Source: an uncultured Lachnospiraceae bacterium | Lineage (GTDB): Bacteria > Bacillota > Clostridia > Lachnospirales > Lachnospiraceae | NCBI GenBank assembly: GCA_947173945.1 | Contig: CAMWGV010000016.1 | Coordinates: 1-46,150 of the forward strand | Direction: 5' to 3' | DNA length: 46,150 nt | Part shown: in pieces, positions 7,594-15,292 of the stretch | Layout: every line of letters begins with the position of its first letter | Position numbering within the stretch: the first letter of the stretch is position 1 | Notes under the pieces: generated by a model | Told to the model about the DNA's origin: nothing | Seen by the model: the letters and a program-made list of their open reading frames with translations, nothing else | Database searches by the model: none | Program-made: the position numbers and the translations under genes

Positions 7594-8559
7594 TTATATC
7601 CCCAATTTTTTATAAATAATATTAATAAGTGGCTGAGAAAAATCATAGCTTGCTTTCCATGTACTGTCAAGGTTATCAAGAATCATACATTGTGCCATGC
7701 CGCTATAATAATATTTAGAAGAACCCTTGATATACGAATTAATATTTTCCATGTAATAGCTTTCAAATCTTTTCTTATCGAGATATTTACAGCACATAGC
7801 TTCTATGTAACATGCACTACCTTCCACGCTCGTATAAAAGTCTTCCAGTTTTTGTACCATTTCATCCAACAGAGCATTTCTTTTTTCCTGAATATCTTTA
7901 TATTGCAACATAAGCCTTCTGATTTCTTCTTTATCATTTTGCGTGGTTGCTTTTTTTAACAATTCTGTCCCCTCTTTATATAGGGCAGCTACCTTATCAT
8001 TTTCATCACATTCTTTGACAATCAGCTCTTCTCCATAGTCTTCCTCATCAAAGTCATGCCCTCCATTTAGTTCGGAAATGTTATCTTCAAAATTGTCGAA
8101 CTGCCAGCAATGGAAGCCTTCATGCCAGATTGTTGCAACCTGCTCACTTTGATTATATCCTGAATCACCTGCTACTGCCGTTTCCATACCACCTGCAACA
8201 CCCATGAAGCTTGACATTAGCTCTTTTGTAGGTACGATCACTTCATAATGATCATTTACCTCATATGCAGTGGCCGCAAAGGTATCCAGTACAGGTTTTC
8301 TTTTCTGGATACAATAAGAGCTGCCAGAGGGTATCATAACATAATCATGCTTCCCATCACAAAAGGCAATCGGGTAATCCGTCAGTTTGAAATTCTTAAA
8401 ACCAATTTTATCTATATTTTCCTGTAGTTTGACGGCACTTTCGTAACATTCTTTATCTTCGGCACTTAAGCTATAATTTCCAGTTAAAATGACACCAATA
8501 ACCAAAACAATACCAATGAGCAGGATAACTATTTTTTTCGCTATAATCATTTTTTTCAT
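7594..8559 (-). CDS. Membrane-anchored putative zinc metallopeptidase (HExxH), unrecognised family
   Basis: 321 aa. An N-terminal helix (about residues 9-29) anchors or exports the protein; the rest should be outside the membrane. The segment ATIWHEGFHCWQ at 143-153 carries HEGFH (146-150), a perfect HExxH zinc-peptidase motif, and candidates for the third ligand are Glu247 or Glu253 in EGSACYIEA, about 100 residues on. A charged helical stretch (180-240) lies between. I do not recognise the family. The start is the ATG at 8559, with AGAGGT 6 nt before it; TTG at 8565 is the less likely alternative. It sits between an ABC permease and a two-component pair with almost no spacing, so a role in processing or sensing a transported peptide is plausible but inferred. 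Confidence 0.7.
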   Translation of the reverse strand: MKKMIIAKKIVILLIGIVLVIGVILTGNYSLSAEDKECYESAVKLQENIDKIGFKNFKLTDYPIAFCDGKHDYVMIPSGSSYCIQKRKPVLDTFAATAYEVNDHYEVIVPTKELMSSFMGVAGGMETAVAGDSGYNQSEQVATIWHEGFHCWQFDNFEDNISELNGGHDFDEEDYGEELIVKECDENDKVAALYKEGTELLKKATTQNDKEEIRRLMLQYKDIQEKRNALLDEMVQKLEDFYTSVEGSACYIEAMCCKYLDKKRFESYYMENINSYIKGSSKYYYSGMAQCMILDNLDSTWKASYDFSQPLINIIYKKLGI

Positions 8560-8561
8560 AA

Positions 8562-9317
8562 TCAAACCTCTTTTCTTCTAAATAATCCAAGTGCGATTAC
8601 AAATACATAAATCCAAAGTAAGCCTGTCAGCAGCAGATGTACATCTACCCTATTGTTGACAAGAAACTCTCCTGCCTGTCCCTGTATTCCATGAAGGTTT
8701 GGTACAATATGCAAAATCCCTTTTAACAATTTCCCGCCAAATCCTCCTACTATGCTGTTCAATAATTCCAGCAAGTTGTAAAAAACACCTGCAAGCACCA
8801 GGATTACGCTAAGGGTGCCCGCAACTATTTTAGGCAGGACTATACTGAGCCAGCTTGTCATTACACATACAAGAATCACACCAACAGCAGATATGAAAAA
8901 TGCCGGTAACAGCTTCCACATATCACCCCCATGGTTCTTTGCCGCCATAAATATCAAAAATGAAACAAATAAAATAAGCTCGGCCAGAAGGCTTGCCATA
9001 ATATTTGCCGCAGTAAGCCATGCATGATATGTTCTCTGACTCACCTCTCGTATCAAAACAAGATGGCTGGTTTTTCTCTCATATTCGTCGGGTATAGTGT
9101 TCAGGCTTAAAACCACTGCCATTACACAACTGATTGCATTAATAATATTCAGAAGAATAGGTGAAAGAAGTTTATAGTCCGTAATTTCTTCTCCATTTAT
9201 GGAAATGGTTCCTGTTCCGGTGCTAAAAAGTACAAGTATCAGAATCCCAAGAATACTAACAATATAAAACACTTTCTTTCGTATTTTTTCTTTTAATGCG
9301 GTTACTGCAATAATCAT
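8562..9317 (-). CDS. ABC-2 type transporter permease
   Basis: 251 aa with about six hydrophobic helices: near 18-33, 52-72, 98-125, 136-160, 165-190 and 225-245. The first loop (residues 34-50) contains GTGTISINGEEITDY and is probably extracytoplasmic. The topology matches ABC-2 permeases that export drugs, lipids or peptides. It overlaps the ATPase gene by 4 bp (ATGA) and its stop overlaps the region just before the HExxH gene start, so the genes are translationally coupled. No sequence feature reveals the substrate. GAGGAATGAGGGA precedes the ATG. Only one permease gene is present, so the transporter is probably a homodimer of this subunit plus two ATPases. Confidence 0.8.
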   Translation of the reverse strand: MIIAVTALKEKIRKKVFYIVSILGILILVLFSTGTGTISINGEEITDYKLLSPILLNIINAISCVMAVVLSLNTIPDEYERKTSHLVLIREVSQRTYHAWLTAANIMASLLAELILFVSFLIFMAAKNHGGDMWKLLPAFFISAVGVILVCVMTSWLSIVLPKIVAGTLSVILVLAGVFYNLLELLNSIVGGFGGKLLKGILHIVPNLHGIQGQAGEFLVNNRVDVHLLLTGLLWIYVFVIALGLFRRKEV

Positions 9318-9997
9318 TCCCTCATTCCTCCTATTCGCTCTATAAAAATATCCTGCAGGCTTTTTCCATAATGCTCTTCCTTTTTATCCCATGTGCCAAG
9401 GAGATTTCCATTTCCTATAATGATACCTCTATCACATACCTGCTCAATATCACTCAATATATGGGAATTCAAAATAATAGTTTTTCCTGCTTCTTTTAAC
9501 CTGCCAATTAATTTTATAATCTCAATTCTGCCCATCACATCCAATCCTGCCGTTGGTTCATCCAAAATAAGGAGATCCGGACTTCCTAACAATGCCTGTG
9601 CAAATGCCAGTCGTTGTAACATACCCTTTGAATAATTCTTAATCTTTGTCTTATCTTCCTCAAGCCCTACCGTATTCAAAAGCTTTGCAATTTCTTCCCC
9701 GCTTTCTTTTTTGGGTATTTTCTGAATATCTGCATAATAGGAAAGCACTTCACTTCCATTGAGAAACGGTGGAAAATACGGCGTATCGGGAGAATATCCG
9801 ATTTTTACACCATCATGCATTATAATTTCTCCGCCATCTTTTTTCGTAAGCCCCAGTATCATTTTAATGGTAGTCGTTTTCCCGGCACCATTACTGCCAA
9901 GCAAAGCGAAAACCTCACCGTTATTAATAGAAAAGCTAAGGTTGTTGACAACGCATTTTTTGCCATAAATTTTTTTTAAATTTTTACATTCCAGCAT
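9314..9997 (-). CDS. ABC transporter ATP-binding protein
   Basis: 227 aa. Complete nucleotide-binding subunit: Walker A GSNGAGKTT at 34-42, signature YSKGMLQRL at 122-130 (the usual LSGGQ is replaced by YSKGM, as in many ABC-2 export ATPases), Walker B LLILDEP at 142-148 and the switch His in LNSHILSD. GGGAGG lies 9 nt before the ATG. It is the first gene of the five-gene unit and is followed by its permease with an ATGA overlap. By similarity to the ABC-2 class it would power export or removal of a small molecule or peptide; the substrate cannot be read from the sequence. Confidence 0.93.
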   Translation of the reverse strand: MLECKNLKKIYGKKCVVNNLSFSINNGEVFALLGSNGAGKTTTIKMILGLTKKDGGEIIMHDGVKIGYSPDTPYFPPFLNGSEVLSYYADIQKIPKKESGEEIAKLLNTVGLEEDKTKIKNYSKGMLQRLAFAQALLGSPDLLILDEPTAGLDVMGRIEIIKLIGRLKEAGKTIILNSHILSDIEQVCDRGIIIGNGNLLGTWDKKEEHYGKSLQDIFIERIGGMRE

Positions 9998-10063
9998 GGG
10001 TTTAACCTCCCTGTAAAATTTCTTATCTCACTGTTACTTTCTTTACTGATATCATAAACACCC

Positions 10064-10107
10064 ATACTAAAGTTCCAATAAACGGAACCTAAAGATTACC
10101 TAAAGAT
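10064..10107 (-). promoter_or_regulatory. Putative response-regulator operator and promoter of the ABC/HExxH operon
   Basis: On the minus strand the 10-mer ATCTTTAGGT occurs twice, at 10107-10098 and 10096-10087, exactly 11 bp apart, the spacing used by PhoB/OmpR-type regulators. A partial third unit (ACTTTAG) falls 22 bp further on, in phase. The -10-like TAGTAT is at 10069-10064, 17 bp from the repeats, so the second repeat occupies the -35 position, as in activator-dependent promoters. The first gene of the operon, which encodes its own OmpR-type regulator, starts at 9997. Confidence 0.55.
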
Positions 10108-10127
10108 CCCTTTAATATTTTTACAGA

Positions 10128-10177
10128 CAAAAAAATAAGGCCCTTCTATGATTTTTATTTTTCATAGAAGAACCCTT
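10128..10177 (-). terminator. Terminator of the HD-domain gene
   Basis: On the minus strand GGGTTCTTCTATGA pairs with TCATAGAAGGGCC across a short A/T loop, and TTATTTTTTTG follows directly. This is a good intrinsic terminator 44 bp past the HD-domain gene's stop and separates it from the ABC operon downstream. Confidence 0.85.
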
Positions 10178-10220
10178 TAAATGTTGTTTTACCGAAAAAA
10201 TCAATTTAATCCTTTTTACT

Positions 10221-10811
10221 CTAAAACAGTTCCTTCTCAAGCTGATAAATATAATTTTCTATCATCTGCATACGTTTCGTATACTCAGCTCTTGCCGTAT
10301 CTGTCTTACATCTTCTTATCTTTGGTTTGTTAATTCTATAAAAGTTTTTTATCCTATAGTATGCTTTCTTATACGTCGGATCATCCTCATTTGCGGTTGC
10401 CATAGCATCCCACAGTATTCCTACTGCACCCACTTCATCAAGCAGGTCGGCATCCATAACTATTTTACATTCAAGTGAAAGCTCCTTTTCTGTGTCTTTA
10501 TCAGAATGCATCATAATAATTTCGCCAACTTTTTTTATGATAACAGGGTCAACGCCAATACTGTCAAGATATTCAACTGCAAGCTCAGCTCCTACTTCAG
10601 CGTGAGGACGAGTTTCATCCCATCCTATATCATGCAACAAAGCAGCAAGAGCGATAACATCCAAATCGCCACCCAGCTTAGATTGGAGCTTTATAGCCCA
10701 TCTATATACTCTCATGGTATGTTCATAGCGACTTCTAAATGGATAATTTGGTGGCCTACCGTTTTCAGTGGTCATTTTTTTAACGTATTCTATTACCTCA
10801 GCGTAGTTCAT
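10221..10811 (-). CDS. HD-domain phosphohydrolase
   Basis: 196 aa. The HD superfamily metal ligands are in place: His31 (YEHTMRV), His60-Asp61 (LLHDIGWDE), His102 (MMHSDKD) and Asp120/Asp122 (VMDADLLDE). This arrangement resembles the YedJ-like group of small HD hydrolases, whose substrates are mostly unknown, with nucleotides or phosphate esters being likely. AAAGGGG precedes the ATG. It appears monocistronic, ending at the terminator at 10128-10177, with the SRP RNA gene upstream on the same strand ending about 110 bp before it. The catalytic class is clear from the motif; the substrate is not. Confidence 0.85.
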   Translation of the reverse strand: MNYAEVIEYVKKMTTENGRPPNYPFRSRYEHTMRVYRWAIKLQSKLGGDLDVIALAALLHDIGWDETRPHAEVGAELAVEYLDSIGVDPVIIKKVGEIIMMHSDKDTEKELSLECKIVMDADLLDEVGAVGILWDAMATANEDDPTYKKAYYRIKNFYRINKPKIRRCKTDTARAEYTKRMQMIENYIYQLEKELF

Positions 10812-10919
10812 ATTACAGCCCCTTTAGTCAACATATTCTTCTTAAGGTAAGCATCATACTAAATCATAACATTTTTTTGCTTAAATTACTATACATTTTT
10901 ACAAAATATATTATTAAAA

Positions 10920-11181
10920 CCGTGCGGTTGGCTTTGTGAAGTTCTCATAGACGTTACCTTAGCAGTTAACTCAGCCCAGGCACCCTCGCGGCGCACAAGA
11001 GCTCCTACTTAGTGCTGCTTCGTTCCCGACCTGACACGGTTCATAGGTTCCTGTCGCGCAAGACCCAAACATCAACGCCACTTACTAAGGGCAGCCCTAC
11101 AAGAAACAACCCGAGACCAACCATCACTCCTGCTGTAGCGGATTGCAGGTACAGGGCACCGCTAACTCCCCAGCTGCACGG
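10920..11181 (-). ncRNA. ffs: Signal recognition particle RNA (large bacterial type)
   Basis: The minus strand contains the conserved domain IV hairpin with GTCAGGTCGGGAACGAAGCAGCAC split here as GTCAGGTCGGGAAC and GAAGCAGCAC. The 5' end CCGTGC pairs with GCACGG at the 3' end, giving about 262 nt, the size of the Bacillus/Clostridium type with an Alu domain rather than the 114-nt E. coli form. A T-rich stretch (TTTTAATAATATATTTT) follows the 3' end. TATAAA lies 4 nt before the 5' end and can serve as the -10 element. It follows tadA on the same strand, the usual neighbourhood in Firmicutes. The RNA binds Ffh to target membrane and secreted proteins. Confidence 0.93.
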
Positions 11182-11278
11182 AAGCTTTATAACAATTTTA
11201 AATGCCTATAATGACACTTTTAAAGTATAACTAAAATATTATGTTAAGTCAAGTTTTTTCATTTTCGTTGTTTGATAA

Positions 11279-11767
11279 TTATGTTATCTTTTTCCCGTTT
11301 CTAAGTTCTGTAAAAAATAGTTTCATCATAGCGGAACATTCGTCTTCTAAAATGCCTTTTATTGTCTCAACCTGATGATTAAATTGTTTCATATCCAGCA
11401 AATTTATAATTGAACCGGCACACCCCGCCTTAGGGTTCATGCATCCGATTACCACCCTAGGTATTCGTGCCTGAACAATAGCTCCGGCACACATCTGGCA
11501 TGGCTCCAATGTCACATACATTGTACAATCCTCTAACCGCCAGTCCCCGATAGACTTTGATGCTTTTTTTATTGCTAAAATCTCGGCATGCGCCAATGTT
11601 GTCTTGTCTAAATTTCTCCTATTATAACCTCTTGCTATAACCTTTCCCTCATAAACTATGATACAACCAATCGGAACATCTCCGTTTGCCCACGCCTTTT
11701 TAGCCAGACATATAGCCTGTCTCATATATTTCTCATGTTCTTTTATGTTCCCAACAGAGGTTTCCAT
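11279..11767 (-). CDS. tadA: tRNA-specific adenosine(34) deaminase TadA
   Basis: 162 aa. Converts A34 to inosine in tRNA-Arg(ACG). The zinc deaminase motifs are intact: His60-Ala-Glu62 (HAE, with Glu the proton shuttle) and PCQMC at 89-93 (two zinc cysteines). The sequence between is characteristic of TadA (GDVPIGC at 29-35, ARGYNRR). The length matches the family. AAAGGAG lies 10 nt upstream of the ATG at 11767; an ATG four bases earlier is in another frame. The gene precedes the SRP RNA, as in many Firmicutes. Confidence 0.93.
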   Translation of the reverse strand: METSVGNIKEHEKYMRQAICLAKKAWANGDVPIGCIIVYEGKVIARGYNRRNLDKTTLAHAEILAIKKASKSIGDWRLEDCTMYVTLEPCQMCAGAIVQARIPRVVIGCMNPKAGCAGSIINLLDMKQFNHQVETIKGILEDECSAMMKLFFTELRNGKKIT

Positions 11768-11921
11768 TCATTTTGCTCTCCTTTAGTGAAAGTATACTTT
11801 TTTCTTGCAATGCCAAGAATAAATTATTATTATATACTTATTAATAATCAAACACTTTGAAGTATACACTATTAATATAATATTTTAAAGAAGTTTCCTA
11901 TAAAACCTGAAGGGGGCTGTC

Positions 11922-12479
11922 ATGGGGCCATCTGTTAAATTCATAGATAACTTAATCTTAAGAGTGGAAAATGAAAGCTGTGCCAAGAGCGTTCTGGAGT
12001 TGTACCAGCGCAACAAAATTAACTTCGAACAGTTTGAACCAACACGCCCAAATGACTTTTACACATTAGAATATCATAAGCGCATGCTTCACAGGGAATA
12101 TATGGCATACCTTTCCAATAAATTTATCAGATATTTCATTTATTCTGATAAAAATCCGTCCCGAATCATAGGTGCAATCAATTATAACATAATGAATAAC
12201 GGAAAAAATGATTATGCAGAATTGGGATACAAGGTAGATATCATGTATCAGCAACAGGGAATTGCATATAAAGCCTGCCTGTCCACTTTTGACATACTTG
12301 CCAACGAATATGGGATTGACCGCATAGATGCCCGAATACATCCCCACAACATTGCTTCCATCAGGCTGGCAGAGAAAATCGGTTTCAAACCGATTTGTCT
12401 TGAGCCTAAAAGTGCCAATATACTTGGTCACTATGTTGATTTAATCCGTTATTCAGTTAATATTTCCGAAATCCAATAA
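11922..12479 (+). CDS. GNAT-family N-acetyltransferase, RimJ/RimL-like
   Basis: 185 aa. The acetyl-CoA-binding motif of the GNAT fold is seen in the segment AELGYKVDIMYQQQGIAYKA (about 98-117), with QQGIA taking the place of the usual R/Q-x-x-G-x-G/A loop, followed by the helix and the NIASIRLAEKIGF element typical of RimJ/RimL-type enzymes that acetylate ribosomal proteins or small amines. GAAGGGGGC stands before the ATG. The 3' end overlaps the convergent gene at 12449-13636 by 31 bp. The acceptor cannot be predicted. Confidence 0.85.
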   Translation: MGPSVKFIDNLILRVENESCAKSVLELYQRNKINFEQFEPTRPNDFYTLEYHKRMLHREYMAYLSNKFIRYFIYSDKNPSRIIGAINYNIMNNGKNDYAELGYKVDIMYQQQGIAYKACLSTFDILANEYGIDRIDARIHPHNIASIRLAEKIGFKPICLEPKSANILGHYVDLIRYSVNISEIQ

Positions 12480-13636
12480 CCGAAATTTCCTGTCATAAGC
12501 TTTGTTCTTTTTGCCGGTATAAAAATATTAAAACCAAACATATTGGCAAGATACTTTTCCTTGTTTGTATATACTCCGGGAACCCCTATAACATAGGCTT
12601 CTCTTCTCTCAAATTTTACTTTCCCCATCATTATGTACCTGTAGTGATAATATCCATGTGATAAGAAGCTGTTTATGCCGAGCTTCCAATTGCTCATTGC
12701 CAGCCTCCCTATATCGTGAGGAACAATTTTTACACATTCTACGAACTGACTATCTGCAAAAAGTGGCAGCCTCGGAAATGTATCGAGCATTTCCCTGCAT
12801 ACGTCCAGACAGCTGTTGCCTTTGTTATAATCCTTCTTATTTTCCTCACGGCTGTTTTCATTTATACTTTCTTCACTTGTTCCTGCTATATCTTCACTGT
12901 CTGCCTCATTGCTTTCAGCATTATCAGCTTCATCCGTATCATTTTCGTTTGTATCTTCCATGTCTGCACTGCTTTCCTGATTGCTTTCAGCACTGTGTGC
13001 TTCATCCATGCTATTTTGATTTCTATCTTCTATATCTGCTTCGCTTTCCTGATTACGCTCAGCACCACCTACTTCATTCAAGCTGTTATCAGTTCTACCT
13101 GCTATATCTGCATTACTTTCCTGATTGCCTTCATCAGCCCGATTTACATTACGGTTGGTTTCTTCCTCTACCGCCGCATTTATTCCATCTATCTTTATCT
13201 CCTCAGGCTTGAATAAATATTCATCCCACATGCCTGCCAGAATTTCGCCATCATCACACACAAAAAAAAGACCATCGTATGTATCAAAGGAAGATCCGTC
13301 TCCTAACGGACTATCCCAGTCAAGCTCAAATCTTTTTGTAATAGTGTCCCTCTCCTCAGGCTTAAAATGCATTTCTTCCAAGAAACGAACCTTTGGAGAA
13401 ATTGCGCCATCCGGTCTGTACATAAGATACACAAGACATCTGCATGCTTGCCTTTTGTACATTTTCATCCCAATCTGTATTCGTGCTGTATCTGTTTTTT
13501 TATCTATGGTATTTCGTCTTGGGGGAATAACCCTGTACTCAGATGCGACACGCTGCACTTTTATAAAACCCGCATTTTCACATCTTGCGTTATTTCGGTA
13601 TTTGAATATATAAGATACCCATCTACCTTGCTGCAT
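12449..13636 (-). CDS. Unknown protein with an acidic repeat linker (possibly DUF6128-like)
   Basis: 395 aa. Three parts are visible. Residues 1-175 form a folded domain with many strands (WVSYIFKYRNNARCENAGFIK, GRLAMSNWKLG is in the third part). Residues 176-290 are a very acidic low-complexity linker in which a unit of about 25 residues recurs, each holding NQES-x-AD-(I/M) and ending in DEA/NEV plus AE. Residues 290-395 are a second conserved-looking domain ending in FGYWISEIL. The C-terminal domain resembles, from memory, Lachnospiraceae proteins listed as DUF6128, but I cannot confirm it. No signal peptide or membrane helix is evident. The gene overlaps the convergent acetyltransferase gene by 31 bp. 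Confidence 0.65.
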   Translation of the reverse strand: MQQGRWVSYIFKYRNNARCENAGFIKVQRVASEYRVIPPRRNTIDKKTDTARIQIGMKMYKRQACRCLVYLMYRPDGAISPKVRFLEEMHFKPEERDTITKRFELDWDSPLGDGSSFDTYDGLFFVCDDGEILAGMWDEYLFKPEEIKIDGINAAVEEETNRNVNRADEGNQESNADIAGRTDNSLNEVGGAERNQESEADIEDRNQNSMDEAHSAESNQESSADMEDTNENDTDEADNAESNEADSEDIAGTSEESINENSREENKKDYNKGNSCLDVCREMLDTFPRLPLFADSQFVECVKIVPHDIGRLAMSNWKLGINSFLSHGYYHYRYIMMGKVKFERREAYVIGVPGVYTNKEKYLANMFGFNIFIPAKRTKLMTGNFGYWISEILTE

Positions 13637-13678
13637 AGCAAAACCTCACTTCCCCTTAATTATTGTCCGAGACATAAT

Positions 13679-13709
13679 AAAACAAAAATCTACACACGCT
13701 TCAGCGTGT
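13679..13709 (-). terminator. Terminator between two minus-strand genes
   Basis: On the minus strand ACACGCT-GA-AGCGTGT forms a 7-bp stem and is followed by GTAGATTTTTGTTTT. It lies about 90 bp past the stop of the coiled-coil membrane protein gene and before the start of the acidic-linker gene. Confidence 0.7.
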
Positions 13710-13794
13710 CTGTGTCATAAGCCGACAGCTGCGGCCAATAACACTTATAAATATATATGTCCTGTGAGGTGAAAATATAACATAATGTTGTGCG

Positions 13795-14280
13795 TTATTT
13801 CTCTAAAAGGTTGTCAAGCTCCTGCTTCTTTATTTCCAATTCCTTTATATAATCTGCTTTCATACGTTCATGTCTTTTTATTTGATATACATAATTGTTC
13901 AAGTTGGAAGAACCTCCCTTTTCCTCCTGCTTACAATGTATGTACATAGGAACATGATTCATAACACGTCTTACTGTATATCCAACAAATGAAACGATTC
14001 CACCAAATATCATGATAGTAACATATGTACGCGATATTATATTCATTAAAAAGCGATGTGGATTTGAGAGTATCCACATAAGTAACACTGCCGAAATCAC
14101 CATATATAAACATGTTATTTTAAAATCATTATTTAATTTTTCTAATGCAAAGTTTAAACTGCTTATCTCCTTTTGTTCAAGCTCAATGTTTATCTCAAGA
14201 CTCTCAATTCTGGTTTGAAGCGCGTTTACCTGATTGTATTTTTCATTGGAAGTCTCATCTTCCTTATGTGATAGCTGCAT
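13795..14280 (-). CDS. Small membrane protein flanked by coiled coils, function unknown
   Basis: 161 aa. Residues 15-50 and about 130-160 are predicted coiled coils by their heptad pattern (for example the C-terminal IKELEIKKQELDNLLEK). Between them are two hydrophobic helices, about 54-71 and 84-103, separated by a short turn, so both helical tails should face the same side, probably the cytoplasm. Not recognised. It could be a scaffold or a partner of another membrane complex, but nothing in the neighbourhood tells which. No strong ribosome-binding site is apparent before the ATG at 14280 (GGAGGAATAGGC is close, with a usable GGAGG). Confidence 0.65.
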   Translation of the reverse strand: MQLSHKEDETSNEKYNQVNALQTRIESLEINIELEQKEISSLNFALEKLNNDFKITCLYMVISAVLLMWILSNPHRFLMNIISRTYVTIMIFGGIVSFVGYTVRRVMNHVPMYIHCKQEEKGGSSNLNNYVYQIKRHERMKADYIKELEIKKQELDNLLEK

Positions 14281-14389
14281 GCCTATTCCTCCATACGTTA
14301 TCTTATAATTGTAATAACATTAGTATAAAAAATACATATCAGATATTCAAGACTTTTTGTGTTTACTTTTATGCTTCCCTTCCTTTCAA

Positions 14390-14442
14390 ACAAAAAACAA
14401 GCAGTCGATAATTTCGGGGAAGAAACTATCACTGCTTGTTTA
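14390..14442 (-). terminator. Terminator downstream of the chemoreceptor-like gene
   Basis: AAACAAGCAGT and ACTGCTTGTTT form an 11-bp stem around a 25-nt loop. On the minus strand TTTTTTGTTTG follows, fitting the end of the minus-strand transcript from the gene at 14548-15147. Confidence 0.7.
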
Positions 14443-14547
14443 GGGGAGAGAGGATTCAATATATGAAAAGCTCTTACAGGTTTTAATATAACAATAAAAT
14501 GTGTAAAAAGTATGTTTTCAATGTGAAATGATGTTCACAAATAAACA

Positions 14548-15147
14548 TTAATCACATTCGCTTCCTATATCCTGAACTGCCTCATCCAACTGACGCAGGG
14601 TTTTCTGTATGGCATCATTGATAACACCGGATTCATGGGCCATCTTACCAAACTCATGGGCAACAACCGTAAAGCCCTTACCTGCCTCGCCTGCTCTTGC
14701 TGCTTCAATAGATGCATTAAGTGCAAGTATATTCTGTTTATTTTCAATTTTTTTAAGTCCCTGTGACTTTGCTGTAAGCTCCTTAATAAGAGTTGATGCA
14801 TTGCCTATCTCTGTACTAAAAGAGGAAAGCTTTTCTGCATAAAACATTTTGTTGTATGAAGCCTCAAGCAAACTACGGATAGACATAACAAGAAGCTCAG
14901 CAGCAGCTTCAACCTTATCCTCATCTTCATCCTCATCCAAAGGACCGCCTACAACAGATGCAACCACTACATCATCAACCTCTATATCTTCACTAAATGC
15001 TTCAATGTTATCACGAGAAAATCCTAATGAATTAGACAGGAAATTTCCTTCATCATCAAGAACTACACATATCATGTTTGTAGAAATGGACCACTTCCTG
15101 AGCAACTCGTCCAATTCTTCTATATCCAAATAATCATTTATAGACAT
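14548..15147 (-). CDS. Short soluble methyl-accepting chemotaxis-like signalling protein
   Basis: 199 aa, far shorter than normal chemoreceptors. There is no transmembrane helix. Residues 1-100 form a small acidic domain with DEDEDEDK at 71-78. Residues 134-170 carry the conserved tip of the MCP signalling hairpin ([20 protein letters not shown] and the following [15 protein letters not shown]), which contacts CheA and CheW in chemoreceptors. The long methylation helices are missing, so either this is a minimal cytoplasmic receptor or a dedicated adaptor. AGGTAGGC precedes the ATG. It has its own terminator downstream. Short proteins of this kind are known in Firmicutes, but the partner and signal are unknown here. 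Confidence 0.8.
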   Translation of the reverse strand: MSINDYLDIEELDELLRKWSISTNMICVVLDDEGNFLSNSLGFSRDNIEAFSEDIEVDDVVVASVVGGPLDEDEDEDKVEAAAELLVMSIRSLLEASYNKMFYAEKLSSFSTEIGNASTLIKELTAKSQGLKKIENKQNILALNASIEAARAGEAGKGFTVVAHEFGKMAHESGVINDAIQKTLRQLDEAVQDIGSECD

Positions 15148-15292
15148 GTCAGCCTACCTCCGTTCAGCGTATGTTTCTTTTATTTTATACAATTTTAAAG
15201 CAAATTTCAACAATGATTATATAAATGTTTAAAAAATATTTACAAACTCAGACTAAGAATTTAGAATGTATATATTACTTCGGAGGTGTTAT

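Noticed and set aside
11012-11230. 72-aa open frame on the plus strand
   Set aside because: It lies antisense within the SRP RNA gene and its upstream flank and has no family similarity or ribosome-binding site.
12658-13216. Cysteine/histidine-rich open frames on the plus strand
   Set aside because: They are antisense to the acidic linker repeats of the gene at 12449-13636.
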